37,138 nt of DNA from Paraburkholderia sp. C35 (GTDB lineage: Bacteria > Pseudomonadota > Gammaproteobacteria > Burkholderiales > Burkholderiaceae): NCBI RefSeq assembly GCF_003121405.1, contig NZ_QBUY01000095.1, positions 1 to 37,138 on the forward strand. Reading direction: 5' to 3'. The notes under the pieces are model-generated. The model saw nothing but the letters and a program-made list of their open reading frames with translations, was not told the DNA's origin and did no database searches. This document shows, one piece after another, positions 1 to 6,794 of this stretch (the stretch's first letter is position 1; the number at the start of each line of letters is the position of its first letter). A program made the position numbers and the translations under genes.

Positions 1-32
1 TGGCCCGAGACCCCGCCCTCCGCCCGGAGTCC

Positions 33-66
33 GTCTCGTGGGCTCGGAGAAGTGTATATGAGTGAG
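33..66 (+). other. Degenerate Nextera adapter sequence at the contig edge
   Basis: Bases 33-66 align without gaps to the 34-base Illumina Nextera read-2 transposase adapter, which I recall as starting GTCTCGTGGGCTCGGAGA. By hand count 30 of 34 bases match, including the first 18 exactly. Bases 1-32 before it fit no neighbouring gene and are probably chimeric. I read the first ~66 bases as untrimmed library sequence at an assembly end. Anything predicted here, including the last residues of the minus-strand protein that runs through it, should not be trusted. Confidence 0.85.
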
Positions 67-1637
67 TGGGGGGTCGGTGCGGCGGGCCGCGTTGTAACAG
101 GAATGCCGACGGCTGGTTCATCCGAGCCCGGCGCCGGGGCAGGGGCAGTGCTGGACCCGCTAGGAGCAGGTGTGGGTGTCTGTCCCCCGCTTGGCGCGGG
201 AGACGGTGCGCCGTATGCGCCAACGGCCTCGATCGCCGCTCCGGCGACGTAAAGGACCCCGCCTGCGACCGCCGTTTGGAAGCCCCTCTGCGCTATGCCT
301 TTGCCCCCCACCATTACTCCTTCTCCGATGCCGACTCCCACTGCGTTGCCTGTCGCAGCGGATCCCGCCGCAATCGCACCGCCCGAAGCCCAGACCCCAG
401 CGCCCGTTCCCATCAAGGCGACGCCTCCTGCAATCAAGCCGGTGCCAGCACTTTTCGCGCTGTTGCCAACAGACTTCAACGCGTCCCATCCATCAGCGGA
501 GCCCTCAGGAGAAAGGGTTGCTCCATATCCGTAGGGTCCCCCACTGCCACCCAAATTACTCAAATCGACGGCCGAGCCTCCCTGACCCGGTGTTCCCGAC
601 CCCAACAGGCCTCCTGGGCCTAGGATATCGGGCCCACTTAGGCCGAGCCCGTTCCCGCCGAGGCCGCCCATCCCCCCATAGGTGCCAATTCCCTGGCCGT
701 CAGCACCGCCAATGCCGCTCAGGTCCAGGCCCCCGTGACCGAAGATGCCTCCGACGTCGGACGTGTCGCCTCCGCGCCCGCCGTTGCTGCTTCCATTACC
801 GACGACACTGTTTCCATCTGGGCCTCGGAGACCGCTCAGGTCTAGGCCAGAATGTCCTGATGCGCCGCCATCACCAAAGTCGGCTGCGCTTGCGTTTCCG
901 AACAGCGATTGACCGTCCGCCCCCATCAGGCCGCTTTGGTCGATCCCGCTCTGCCCCGGACCAAGACCAGTCCACATACCCATATCACCCGCACTCGAAC
1001 CGACGTCGGTTCCGATGGCACGCCAGTCAAGCCACTTGCCCAAATCGAGCTTGGCAAGGCTGCCTGGTGCAAACGCGGTTGTCGTCCTTGTCGCCGGGTC
1101 CAGTACTGCCATAGGCTCGTGAGCATGAAACTCGGATGCGCTCAGATACTTGGAAGATAACGAGAGCAGGGGCGTAAGGGCCACGTTGCTCATGGCGGGC
1201 GCAACAGAATTAATTGCAGCGCACAGCACAGGTTCGATTCCATTGACATTGCCTTGCTGCCGAACGTAGGTCAGTATCGCGCGCAAATATTTCGCCCGGA
1301 AACTGAGCGGCGTGTTCAGCAACACCACCGTAATAGAAGCGTGGAGATTGTGCCAGACTTGGCGCGCGGACTTGCCGCTCACCCGGTTCGCGAGCGAGGA
1401 AACCACTTGCCGCCTTGGATAGAGAACCCGGCAGGCCACCTCTTGGGCAAGCGCAAGTGCGACCGATAGCGGCAGCATCGCAAACACCTGCTTCCGCCGA
1501 TAAATCGGCCCAGTGGATGTGACGGCAATGTGCTGGATGAATGCGGCCGGAAGGGTGGATTCTTCGATCGGCTTTTCGGAGGCTCGTGAACGGCTACGAG
1601 AAGCCTCACGCTGCATCTGATTTCTCTGTGTAGCCAT
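67..1637 (-). CDS. Glycine-rich protein of unknown function, cut at the left edge
   Basis: A minus-strand frame stays open from ATG 1637 to the left edge (about 520 codons). A good ribosome site (CTGGAG, 8 bases ahead) marks the start. Residues 1-200 look globular and include a hydrophobic stretch (VFAMLPLSVALALA). Residues ~215-370 are very rich in Gly with Ser, Asp and Asn, and carry loose repeats of the type GLDLSGxxGxDG. Next comes an Ala/Gly-rich weakly hydrophobic stretch (~385-460; for example GGVALMGTGAGVWASGG). The visible end is rich in Pro, Ala and Ser. The true C-terminus is missing. I do not recognise the family. It could be a surface or secreted structural protein, or the carrier part of a polymorphic protein. 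The evidence for coding is the long open frame, the periodic Gly pattern and the ribosome site. Confidence 0.75.
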
Positions 1638-2221
1638 CTTTGACTCCAGTTGCGCAGCGGAAAGGAAGTGAGCAGCCTCGCCTTATGCCAACGAGATGCT
1701 CTCATGGGTGCCAAGAGGGACTTTCTTACGCATTAATCTAAATCTGGGCGGACCTTCAGCTGCTCCCACCGTTTTTGGAGCGAACGAGGCCCAGCTTCGA
1801 ATATGAAGCGAGAAGAGTTACTTTGAGTAATTGCGCTTTTTGTGTTTTAAGCGAGTAAGGAGCCAAATACGCATTTGGCAGCCGAAACGAAAACCGAAAT
1901 CGGCCGACATTACTCCCGATCATTGGCAGTTCAATTTCCAGCGCAAATGCTGCCACCGTGGACAGGCTACAGAGGCTTTTCAAAAATGAATAAGGGCTGG
2001 AAATTTGAGCTACCAAACAAGATTATGCAAACTGTCAGCATCATTCAAGAGGATGAAAGCAATTCGGCGCCAGCATTCGAAGGTGTGCGCGATTCACTGA
2101 CGCAACCGAGTGCCTCGAGGCGCTCGGACATCCGCACCTCCAGATCCTGAATTTTCCTTCTCGTACGGTCGACAGCCTTGCCCGCTACACTCAATGCATT
2201 GCGGGCGCTTTCGGGACAAAA
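1638..2221. other. Intergenic region between divergent genes
   Basis: About 580 bases, more AT-rich than the flanks, separating the minus-strand glycine-rich gene from the plus-strand antitoxin mosaic. It should hold both promoters. I could not place a convincing -35/-10 pair. Short open frames exist on both strands (for example 1756-2016 minus and 1875-2150 plus), but none has a good ribosome site. The minus frame across 2045-2190 has coding-like composition (RTRRKIQDLEVRMSERLEAL) and might be the tail of a decayed gene. Confidence 0.4.
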
Positions 2222-3739
2222 ATGAACCTCCGACCATTGCACACTGAGGAAGACTATCGCGCAGCACTGGCCGAAGTATCGAAGCTGGTTGACCTCGACC
2301 CGCAACCCGGCACACCGGATGGCAACCGGTTAGAGATATTGAGCATCCTCGTTGAACATTACGAGGGCTTGGTAGAGACGGCGTACCTGCTGGCCTCTCC
2401 CGCTAACGCTGCGCATCTGGGACGTTCTATTGAATCGCTCAAGGGCTGCGTCCGCAAGCCGGCCCAACCTGTATCGATCAACCATATGCACAAGGCTACA
2501 TGGCGTTCGCTCGCGGAGACATTGTCCCAATACGATGAGAAAACAGGTTCTGATCTTGCGCCGGTTACCAGTCGGCCCATGGCTGAATATGAACAAGACG
2601 ATTTCATCCAGTGGCTAACTGAGCAAGCCAAACTGCTGCGCGACGGGCGACTCGCCGAGGTCGACCGAAACAACGTGGCCGAAGAACTGGACGCCCTTGC
2701 GCGAGCGATGCAGCGTGAACTGCGGGAGCGGCTTGTGCGGCTGCTGCAAAATCTGCTGCAATGGGAATATCTGTCATCTGTGCGGCTGCCTGCTTGGTAC
2801 AACGCCATACAGGAAGAACGTCAAGCGATATCGAATCTGCTCGCCGAAGTCCCAAGTCTCCGAAACGGCTTGACCACGACGTATGCCGAAGCCTGGCACG
2901 CAGCTCGTGAACGGGCCAGTGATGCGACAGGCGTGGAGATCGCCGTTTTCCCGCGTGAAACACCGTATTCAGTCGATCACGCGGTCGATAGCGCCTTCTG
3001 GCCGGAGTCCAATGACTCTGCAGGCGAAGAAGCCACTGTCGATGGAAGAATTGATCGCTTGCGGAAGTATCGCGATCGCCTGCCAGCCGAGTTCAGATTT
3101 GATCGGGAATCACTTAACGAGAGGGGTGATGTTAATGCGCGCAAGCTCGCGTCAGGTTCGGGACCGGCGAACAAACTTGATGGCCCGCTCAACCGGGACC
3201 GATTTACGCTTAAGCCCGTTGACCCGGCCACGCTTGGCGACGCTCGACTGAGCGCGACCTTGGCGCGGTTCGCTGCCGAACTTACGCCGCCCTCGCGGGG
3301 GCATTCGCATACACCACTGATATCTCCAGAAGCAGTCGCTGAGGTGATGTCGTTGCAGCCCGTACCACATACGGTCGACGAACTGGAGACACGGGTGCGG
3401 GAAGGCCTGCCAATGTCCGCATTGCGAGCCTGTGTAGCGCGCGCGACCGAAAGCGCCGGTGCACGTCAGGCATTGCTCGCGCAAATCATTCCAGAGATAA
3501 GCAACAACCACCAAGGCGGCACGCTTTCCCGCGTCGAATCAGAAAAAACCGAGCGTGTTGCCCGAGTGGTAGCAACAGCTTCATACGTGTGGAATGACGA
3601 AGCGGCCGTGCAGGGGTTTCTGGAGACGCCTCATCCATCGCTGGATGGGCGAATTCCATTGAATGTCGCCCTGACAGAACTCGGCGCGCGCCGCATTGAA
3701 GATCTGCTGTGGAAGCTCTTCTACGAGAAGCCGGTCTGA
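2222..3739 (+). CDS. Mosaic multi-antitoxin protein (HigA-N / YefM-C / DUF29 / VapB-C / Xre-MbcA-ParS)
   Basis: One uninterrupted 505-codon frame reads as antitoxin segments joined in series. Residues 1-48 match the HigA N-terminus (LRPLHTEEDYRAALAEV, PGTPDGNRLEIL). Residues 48-75 match a YefM/Phd C-terminus (LVETAYLLASPANAAHLGRS). Residues ~121-262 match DUF29 (FIQWLTEQAKLLRDGR, NVAEELDAL, LLQWEY, FPRETPYSVD). Residues ~276-300 match the VapB/MazE tail (LPAEFRFDRESLNER). Residues ~368-505 match the ParS antitoxin and its toxin-binding domain (TPHPSLDGRIPLNVALTELG, ARRIEDLLWKLFYEKPV). Residues 76-120 and 301-367 are unassigned. No DNA-binding HTH of HigA is present. No RES-domain toxin follows, although one normally follows parS. 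The start is set by the HigA alignment; GGGA lies 9 bases ahead. A product that binds several different toxins is inference. Confidence 0.85.
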   Translation: MNLRPLHTEEDYRAALAEVSKLVDLDPQPGTPDGNRLEILSILVEHYEGLVETAYLLASPANAAHLGRSIESLKGCVRKPAQPVSINHMHKATWRSLAETLSQYDEKTGSDLAPVTSRPMAEYEQDDFIQWLTEQAKLLRDGRLAEVDRNNVAEELDALARAMQRELRERLVRLLQNLLQWEYLSSVRLPAWYNAIQEERQAISNLLAEVPSLRNGLTTTYAEAWHAARERASDATGVEIAVFPRETPYSVDHAVDSAFWPESNDSAGEEATVDGRIDRLRKYRDRLPAEFRFDRESLNERGDVNARKLASGSGPANKLDGPLNRDRFTLKPVDPATLGDARLSATLARFAAELTPPSRGHSHTPLISPEAVAEVMSLQPVPHTVDELETRVREGLPMSALRACVARATESAGARQALLAQIIPEISNNHQGGTLSRVESEKTERVARVVATASYVWNDEAAVQGFLETPHPSLDGRIPLNVALTELGARRIEDLLWKLFYEKPV

Positions 3740-3890
3740 CGCTCTACCTGTCAAGGGTATCGAAAGGCAAAAAAACACTATTTTTTGTGCTCAGCGGAAG
3801 TCTGCCGGAAACCCTTTTAAGCCTTGTCCCCGAGTCGAGATACCCGCTGGGGGAATCGAGGGTTCGCAAGCAAGGCGCTGACGGGCAGAT

Positions 3891-3916
3891 GTCTAAATTT
3901 ATTATCATATTTAGAC
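3891..3916. promoter_or_regulatory. Candidate operator of the Phd-like antitoxin gene
   Basis: A perfect inverted repeat with arms GTCTAAAT and ATTTAGAC around a 10-base AT-rich spacer lies 21 bases ahead of the antitoxin start and just before its ribosome site (GGAGAGG). The position and symmetry fit the autoregulatory operator typical of type II antitoxin promoters. Its role is inferred. Confidence 0.55.
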
Positions 3917-3936
3917 CACTGGCAGGAGAGAGGACG

Positions 3937-4146
3937 ATGAAGCCGAGCCAAATCAAGCCCATCAGCTATCTGGGGGAAGCTCGCGTTGTTGTTCAGGACG
4001 CGCAGTCTTACGAAGACCAGCAGCAGACGCTCGCGCTTCTGCAAATTCTCACGCTGGGCCAGAAAGACATTCAAGCAGGCAACTTCAGGGATGCAGATAC
4101 CTTCTTCGCCGAACTCGATGCTGAAGACCGGGGTCATTCCTCGTGA
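3937..4146 (+). CDS. Phd/YefM-type antitoxin with an apparent internal deletion
   Basis: The 69-residue product starts MKPSQIKPISYL and continues GEARVVVQDAQSYEDQQQTL, both typical of a Phd/YefM antitoxin subfamily of about 90 residues. In that family a segment of roughly 23 residues (the KANAAEV...REPLxITQN part) lies between these two blocks, and here it is absent while the frame is kept. That segment forms much of the DNA-binding N-terminal fold, so repression may be lost while the C-terminal toxin-binding helix (LALLQILTLGQKDIQAG) remains. The gene has a good ribosome site and an upstream palindrome. Its GTGA overlap with the next frame is typical of an antitoxin-toxin pair, but the toxin frame is broken. 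Confidence 0.75.
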   Translation: MKPSQIKPISYLGEARVVVQDAQSYEDQQQTLALLQILTLGQKDIQAGNFRDADTFFAELDAEDRGHSS

Positions 4147-4285
4147 GAGTTTTCGTCCTTCCTGGCGCGGAGCAGCCGTCAGCCTCTCAAATGGTATCGA
4201 GGGACGCTGCTAATCCGGTTAGTGCTCAAGTCCGATCGACCGGGGTGTCGCGAATTCATCCGGCTCTTTTCCGACAGGAAAGGTG
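4143..4285 (+). pseudogene. Remnant of a ParE/RelE-type toxin
   Basis: A GTG codon overlapping the antitoxin stop opens a 47-codon frame starting VRVFVLPGAEQ and later reading SRDAANPVSA. This recalls the N-terminus of ParE-family toxins (compare RILPAAKAELEAIGDYIARDNPRRA in the intact ParE of this window), but with scrambled middle residues. The frame then runs into the end of the opposite XRE gene and stops. I read it as a truncated, inactive toxin. It may be no more than chance similarity. Confidence 0.4.
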
Positions 4286-4911
4286 ACCAGGTATAGCACG
4301 CTGGTATCGAACGGCTCTGCCTCGGCGTCCGACCTGAACCTGAGTCGTACCTTCCGCTCGGCATAGCGAAGCGACACATCGAGCTCCTTCAATCCATCGA
4401 GGTGGCGCTGCATGTCGTCATACACATCGAGTTTTTGCGTCTCTGAGTACAAGTCGTTGCAGTCACGATACTCACGCATGTAGTCCACCAAGGCAGCAAA
4501 TTCCTCCTCGGCAGCACGCGGCATCTCGAAACCAGGCGTGCATAGGTCCATGCTGTGCGACTCGGCCAGACGAGCCAGCTGCCTGCCCGTATCGAGTGGC
4601 AAGGCCTTCAGCGTCACGTGCTCCCGTTCGAACTTCTCTTTCTGCGCCTTCATCTCGTCGACGGTCGGAATGAGAAAAGGCTTGTTGAGCGCGTCGATAT
4701 CCTCCAATTCGAATGCCCGGGCGAGCGCGCGCCGTGTATCAAAACCCGATCCGTCACCCCGTTCCACTCGCTGGATCGTGCGTACATTCAGGCCAGAGAT
4801 ATCGGCCAGCTGCTCTTGCGACCACTGCCGCATCTCACGATACAACTTGATGAGTGCCGCAAGTTCTTCGGGCGTAAGCAGGCGGGGTTGAGATTTTTGG
4901 TCTTCGGTCAT
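4219..4911 (-). CDS. XRE-family helix-turn-helix transcriptional regulator
   Basis: The product has 230 residues. Residues ~14-70 form a classic XRE/Cro HTH (LIKLYREMRQWSQEQLADIS, then GLNVRTIQRVERG, then ARAFELEDIDAL). The remaining ~160 residues are charged and helical with no recognised domain (for example VDYMREYRDCNDLYSETQ). It lies on the opposite strand to the antitoxin genes, and its 3' end meets the decayed toxin. It probably regulates a local promoter, but the target cannot be read from the sequence. It is longer than most antitoxin-type XRE proteins, so the C-terminal part may sense a ligand or partner. Confidence 0.8.
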   Translation of the reverse strand: MTEDQKSQPRLLTPEELAALIKLYREMRQWSQEQLADISGLNVRTIQRVERGDGSGFDTRRALARAFELEDIDALNKPFLIPTVDEMKAQKEKFEREHVTLKALPLDTGRQLARLAESHSMDLCTPGFEMPRAAEEEFAALVDYMREYRDCNDLYSETQKLDVYDDMQRHLDGLKELDVSLRYAERKVRLRFRSDAEAEPFDTSVLYLVTFPVGKEPDEFATPRSIGLEH

Positions 4912-4986
4912 CGCTGATCTCCGTATGATCGACGGAGCGAATAATGCGTTAACCCGATAAGAATGGGCACGACAGCGACCCGACAG

Positions 4987-5355
4987 CTAGCTGACACCGC
5001 CTTCTGCAGCTAAAGCTTGGCGAACGCGCCCCATGATCCAGACAATTTCGTCCCGAGAAATGTCCCATTGCCCGTCCGCCACCTTGTTATCGACGCCGGC
5101 TTCGACTTTGGACAGCGTCTCGTCGAGCGACCACGATGGATTTTCGGCCCGCTTCCGTGTGACGTAAGGCACAAGCTGTTGCGCCAGATCTTCGCAGGCA
5201 TCATACCGAGCGAACAGCTCTTCTTCAGTAAGGCCAGCGACATACTTCCCATCGATCTCGCGAAGTAGCACCTTGGGTTGGTAGCCGGACACAGATCCTC
5301 GTACAGCAGGACGAGGAAAATCCTCTGGAACACTTGGAGGGTTTATAACGCTCAT
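4987..5355 (-). CDS. Conserved small protein of unknown function in the antitoxin island
   Basis: The product has 122 residues. The N-terminal part reads VRGSVSGYQPKVLLREIDGK, where the G-x-QPK pattern recalls the start of HipA-like and related proteins. A helical, charged remainder follows (LTEEELFARYDACEDLAQQL; ENPSWSLDETLSKVEAGV). The start has a usable ribosome site (AAAGG). I have a general impression that this family occurs in Burkholderiaceae, but cannot name a function. Its position between an XRE regulator and an MbcA-like protein suggests a link to toxin-antitoxin biology, which is inference only. Confidence 0.65.
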   Translation of the reverse strand: MSVINPPSVPEDFPRPAVRGSVSGYQPKVLLREIDGKYVAGLTEEELFARYDACEDLAQQLVPYVTRKRAENPSWSLDETLSKVEAGVDNKVADGQWDISRDEIVWIMGRVRQALAAEGGVS

Positions 5356-5521
5356 TATTTAACCTTTATGGTCGCGGCCCACATGGAATGGTCAGCGGCG
5401 ACATAGTGTACGCACGCGCCAAGCCTGTAAAGGACCAGTCTTTTGAATAACATAACGTAAGAGCCAAGGACAGGCTCTGGCAATTCCCTGCAGTTCACCG
5501 CACGCACCTGAAGAGGCTGAA

Positions 5522-5932
5522 ATGCCCGATGCCGCAACGGAGTTTCGAGATCAGTTACTAAAGCATGACTGGCCCGATGACCAGCAGGTCGCTTCATCTA
5601 TGTTGAATTTGTCGGACAACATAACGCGTAATCTTGAAATTTTACGGTTCAAGCGTCAAATCCTTGGCGTCTGGTCAGCGCCGAGGCAGCGGTTTTTGTA
5701 TCCGCATTTTCAGTTCGACAGCCTCGGAAACCTCCGATCTGAAGTAGCGCGGCTTCTGGAAATTCTCCCGGAGAACGATCAGGGCGGTTGGCAACGCGTG
5801 TTCTGGCTTTACTCGCCGCATGCGCTCCTCGAGGGCGACCTTCCTGCTGAAACGTTCACCCGACATCCACAGCGAGTGATTGATGTCGCGACCGAGGAAT
5901 TCGCTGACAGTAGCCGGGACGTGGGCTGGTAA
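5522..5932 (+). CDS. Xre/MbcA/ParS-like antitoxin-type protein without HTH
   Basis: The product has 136 residues. The pattern WPDDQQVASSMLNL, then RFKRQILGVWSAPRQRFLYP, FQFDSLGNLRSEVARLLEIL and finally WLYSPHALLEGDLPAETF, with HPQRVIDVATEEF at the end, matches a known group related to the MbcA/ParS toxin-binding domain (DUF2384 type). In this group SPHxxLxGxxPAE replaces the usual TPNxxLxGxTP. There is no DNA-binding HTH, and no RES-type toxin follows. AAGAGG lies 6 bases ahead of the ATG. It could still act with a toxin encoded elsewhere. Confidence 0.65.
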   Translation: MPDAATEFRDQLLKHDWPDDQQVASSMLNLSDNITRNLEILRFKRQILGVWSAPRQRFLYPHFQFDSLGNLRSEVARLLEILPENDQGGWQRVFWLYSPHALLEGDLPAETFTRHPQRVIDVATEEFADSSRDVGW

Positions 5933-6152
5933 CGAGCCGGATCAGTATCGCCCTTCTCCGACCAGAAGGTCTCTACAGGCTGCATCAATTACGCAGACCA
6001 TTTCACCTAAAAAAATCTCACAACAGCCTTGGTGTCTCTAAAAACGCGTGTGTGTGGCCAATTCAGGTTGCTAGACCCCTGTTTCTGCAAAACATCTACG
6101 GCGGTTGAAGACCGGTAACGTTTGAGGCGAAGGCCCGGGAGGGATTCGACGT

Positions 6153-6189
6153 GATTTTGCGGGGTGGCCGCAGGACACCCCGCAAAATC
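6153..6189. terminator. Strong hairpin, terminator or origin element
   Basis: A perfect 14-base-pair inverted repeat (arms GATTTTGCGGGGTG and CACCCCGCAAAATC) encloses a 9-base loop and is followed on the plus strand by CTTTTCG... downstream of the arm. It lies ~220 bases after the MbcA-like gene and upstream of the replication origin. It may terminate transcription entering the origin, or be a structural origin element (single-strand start site). The sequence does not decide between them. Confidence 0.5.
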
Positions 6190-6202
6190 TTTTCGTCGAA
6201 CT

Positions 6203-6219
6203 GCCGGCCGTAGGCCGGC
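6203..6219. repeat. Second short GC-rich hairpin
   Basis: Perfect 7-base arms GCCGGCC and GGCCGGC enclose the loop GTA, only 13 bases after the previous hairpin. Together they make a two-hairpin block ahead of the origin. No poly-T run follows, so a simple terminator is less likely for this one. Confidence 0.5.
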
Positions 6220-6528
6220 TTAGCTCGCCATACCACTTGCGGTTGAGGTATTGGACGTGGGAATTGACTCTGACGATTAGCGAGTCGATTGGATGGAAAA
6301 GGTTGTTTGAGGTTGAGATCCCAATACAGATCACAGATTTTGCAAATGGCTAGGTGTACCACTGGCGCGGGAACCGCGCCTTCGTAGATCTGGATATGCT
6401 GTTAGTCAAAGCTGTTGTTCACGCGCCGAAGGCGCGCACTTGTCTTGAGTGCGTGTTCAAGTCGATTGGAGGGGGGGAGAGTTATCAACAGGCGGTGGCT
6501 TAATGCCTTTGTAGATATATATTGTCCT

Positions 6529-6564
6529 TGTTTGTAAACCCTGTTTGTAAACTTGTTTGTAGGC
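6529..6564. repeat. Short direct repeats TGTTTGTAAAC in the AT-rich origin segment
   Basis: TGTTTGTAAAC occurs at 6529-6539 and 6542-6552, with a third degenerate copy (TGTTTGTAGGC) at 6554-6564. The spacing is 12-13 bases. A related TTTGTTGTAAAC lies at 6731-6741, just after the iterons. Such 13-base-spaced repeats are typical of strand-opening regions in iteron origins. Confidence 0.55.
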
Positions 6565-6605
6565 CCGCGCAAAACCAATACCAGCAACGGTTTGCGACCG
6601 ATTCA

Positions 6606-6726
6606 TCTGACATTTTCCGGGATAGTCGGGCGTTTTCCGGGGTAGTCGGGCGTTTTCCGGGGAGTATCTGACAAATTCCGGGGTTATCGGGCGTTTTCCG
6701 GGTACGTGCACGTTTTTTAGGCACTG
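6606..6726 (+). repeat. Six replication iterons of 20-21 bp
   Basis: Tandem units begin at 6606, 6626, 6646, 6667, 6687 and 6707. The core is CGTTTTCCGGGG preceded by TCGGG or TCTGA. Units 2, 3 and 5 are closest to each other, units 1 and 4 carry the TCTGACA head, and unit 6 is degenerate. A helical-turn-like period of 20-21 bases and the position ahead of repB mark them as initiator binding sites. Confidence 0.9.
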
Positions 6727-6748
6727 GTAGTTTGTTGTAAACCCACGT

Positions 6749-6794
6749 TCTGACATACAATTGTCAATGTCAGAGTAACCCGGAAAACGTCAGA
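6749..6794. promoter_or_regulatory. repB operator: inverted repeat plus inverted iteron
   Basis: The inverted repeat TCTGACAT-N10-ATGTCAGA (6749-6774) is followed by an inverted iteron core, CCCGGAAAACGTCAGA (6779-6794), that touches the repB start codon. The arms share the TCTGACA head of iterons 1 and 4. Iteron-class initiators repress their own gene as dimers at such sites, so this is the likely autoregulatory operator. No separate Shine-Dalgarno site is visible, so bound RepB would also cover the translation start. Confidence 0.7.

Larger units (their letters stand above)
6482..6794 (+). other. Probable vegetative replication origin (oriV)
   Basis: The segment between the hairpins and repB has the standard parts of an iteron origin: a DnaA-box-like site TTATCAACA at 6482-6490 (one mismatch to TTATCCACA), an AT-rich stretch (~6500-6560) with short direct repeats that could serve as the unwinding element, six iterons (6606-6726), and the repB operator and promoter (6749-6794). 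The position directly upstream of a Rep_3 initiator gene fits the RepB/RepE/Pi class. Opening site and start point are inferred. Confidence 0.75.

Noticed and set aside
66..1114. Long plus-strand frames with Arg/Pro/Cys-rich products across the left edge
   Set aside because: They are the antisense of the glycine-rich minus-strand gene; their composition (Arg/Pro/His/Cys) is typical of shadow frames of Gly-rich DNA and they have no ribosome sites.
2045..2305. Minus-strand frame with coding-like tail (RTRRKIQDLEVRMSERLEAL)
   Set aside because: It overlaps the start of the well-supported mosaic gene on the other strand, has no good start, and only the last ~50 codons look real. It may be a decayed gene end but cannot be supported further.
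3740..3890. RES-domain toxin expected after the ParS-like antitoxin
   Set aside because: The frame reading LTLYLSRVSKGKKTLFFVLS is short and shows no RES motif; no start with a ribosome site was found.
6457..6760. Minus-strand frames through the iterons with repetitive Pro/Lys/Thr products
   Set aside because: The repeated residues simply reflect the 20-bp iterons; there is no ribosome site and the region is an origin.
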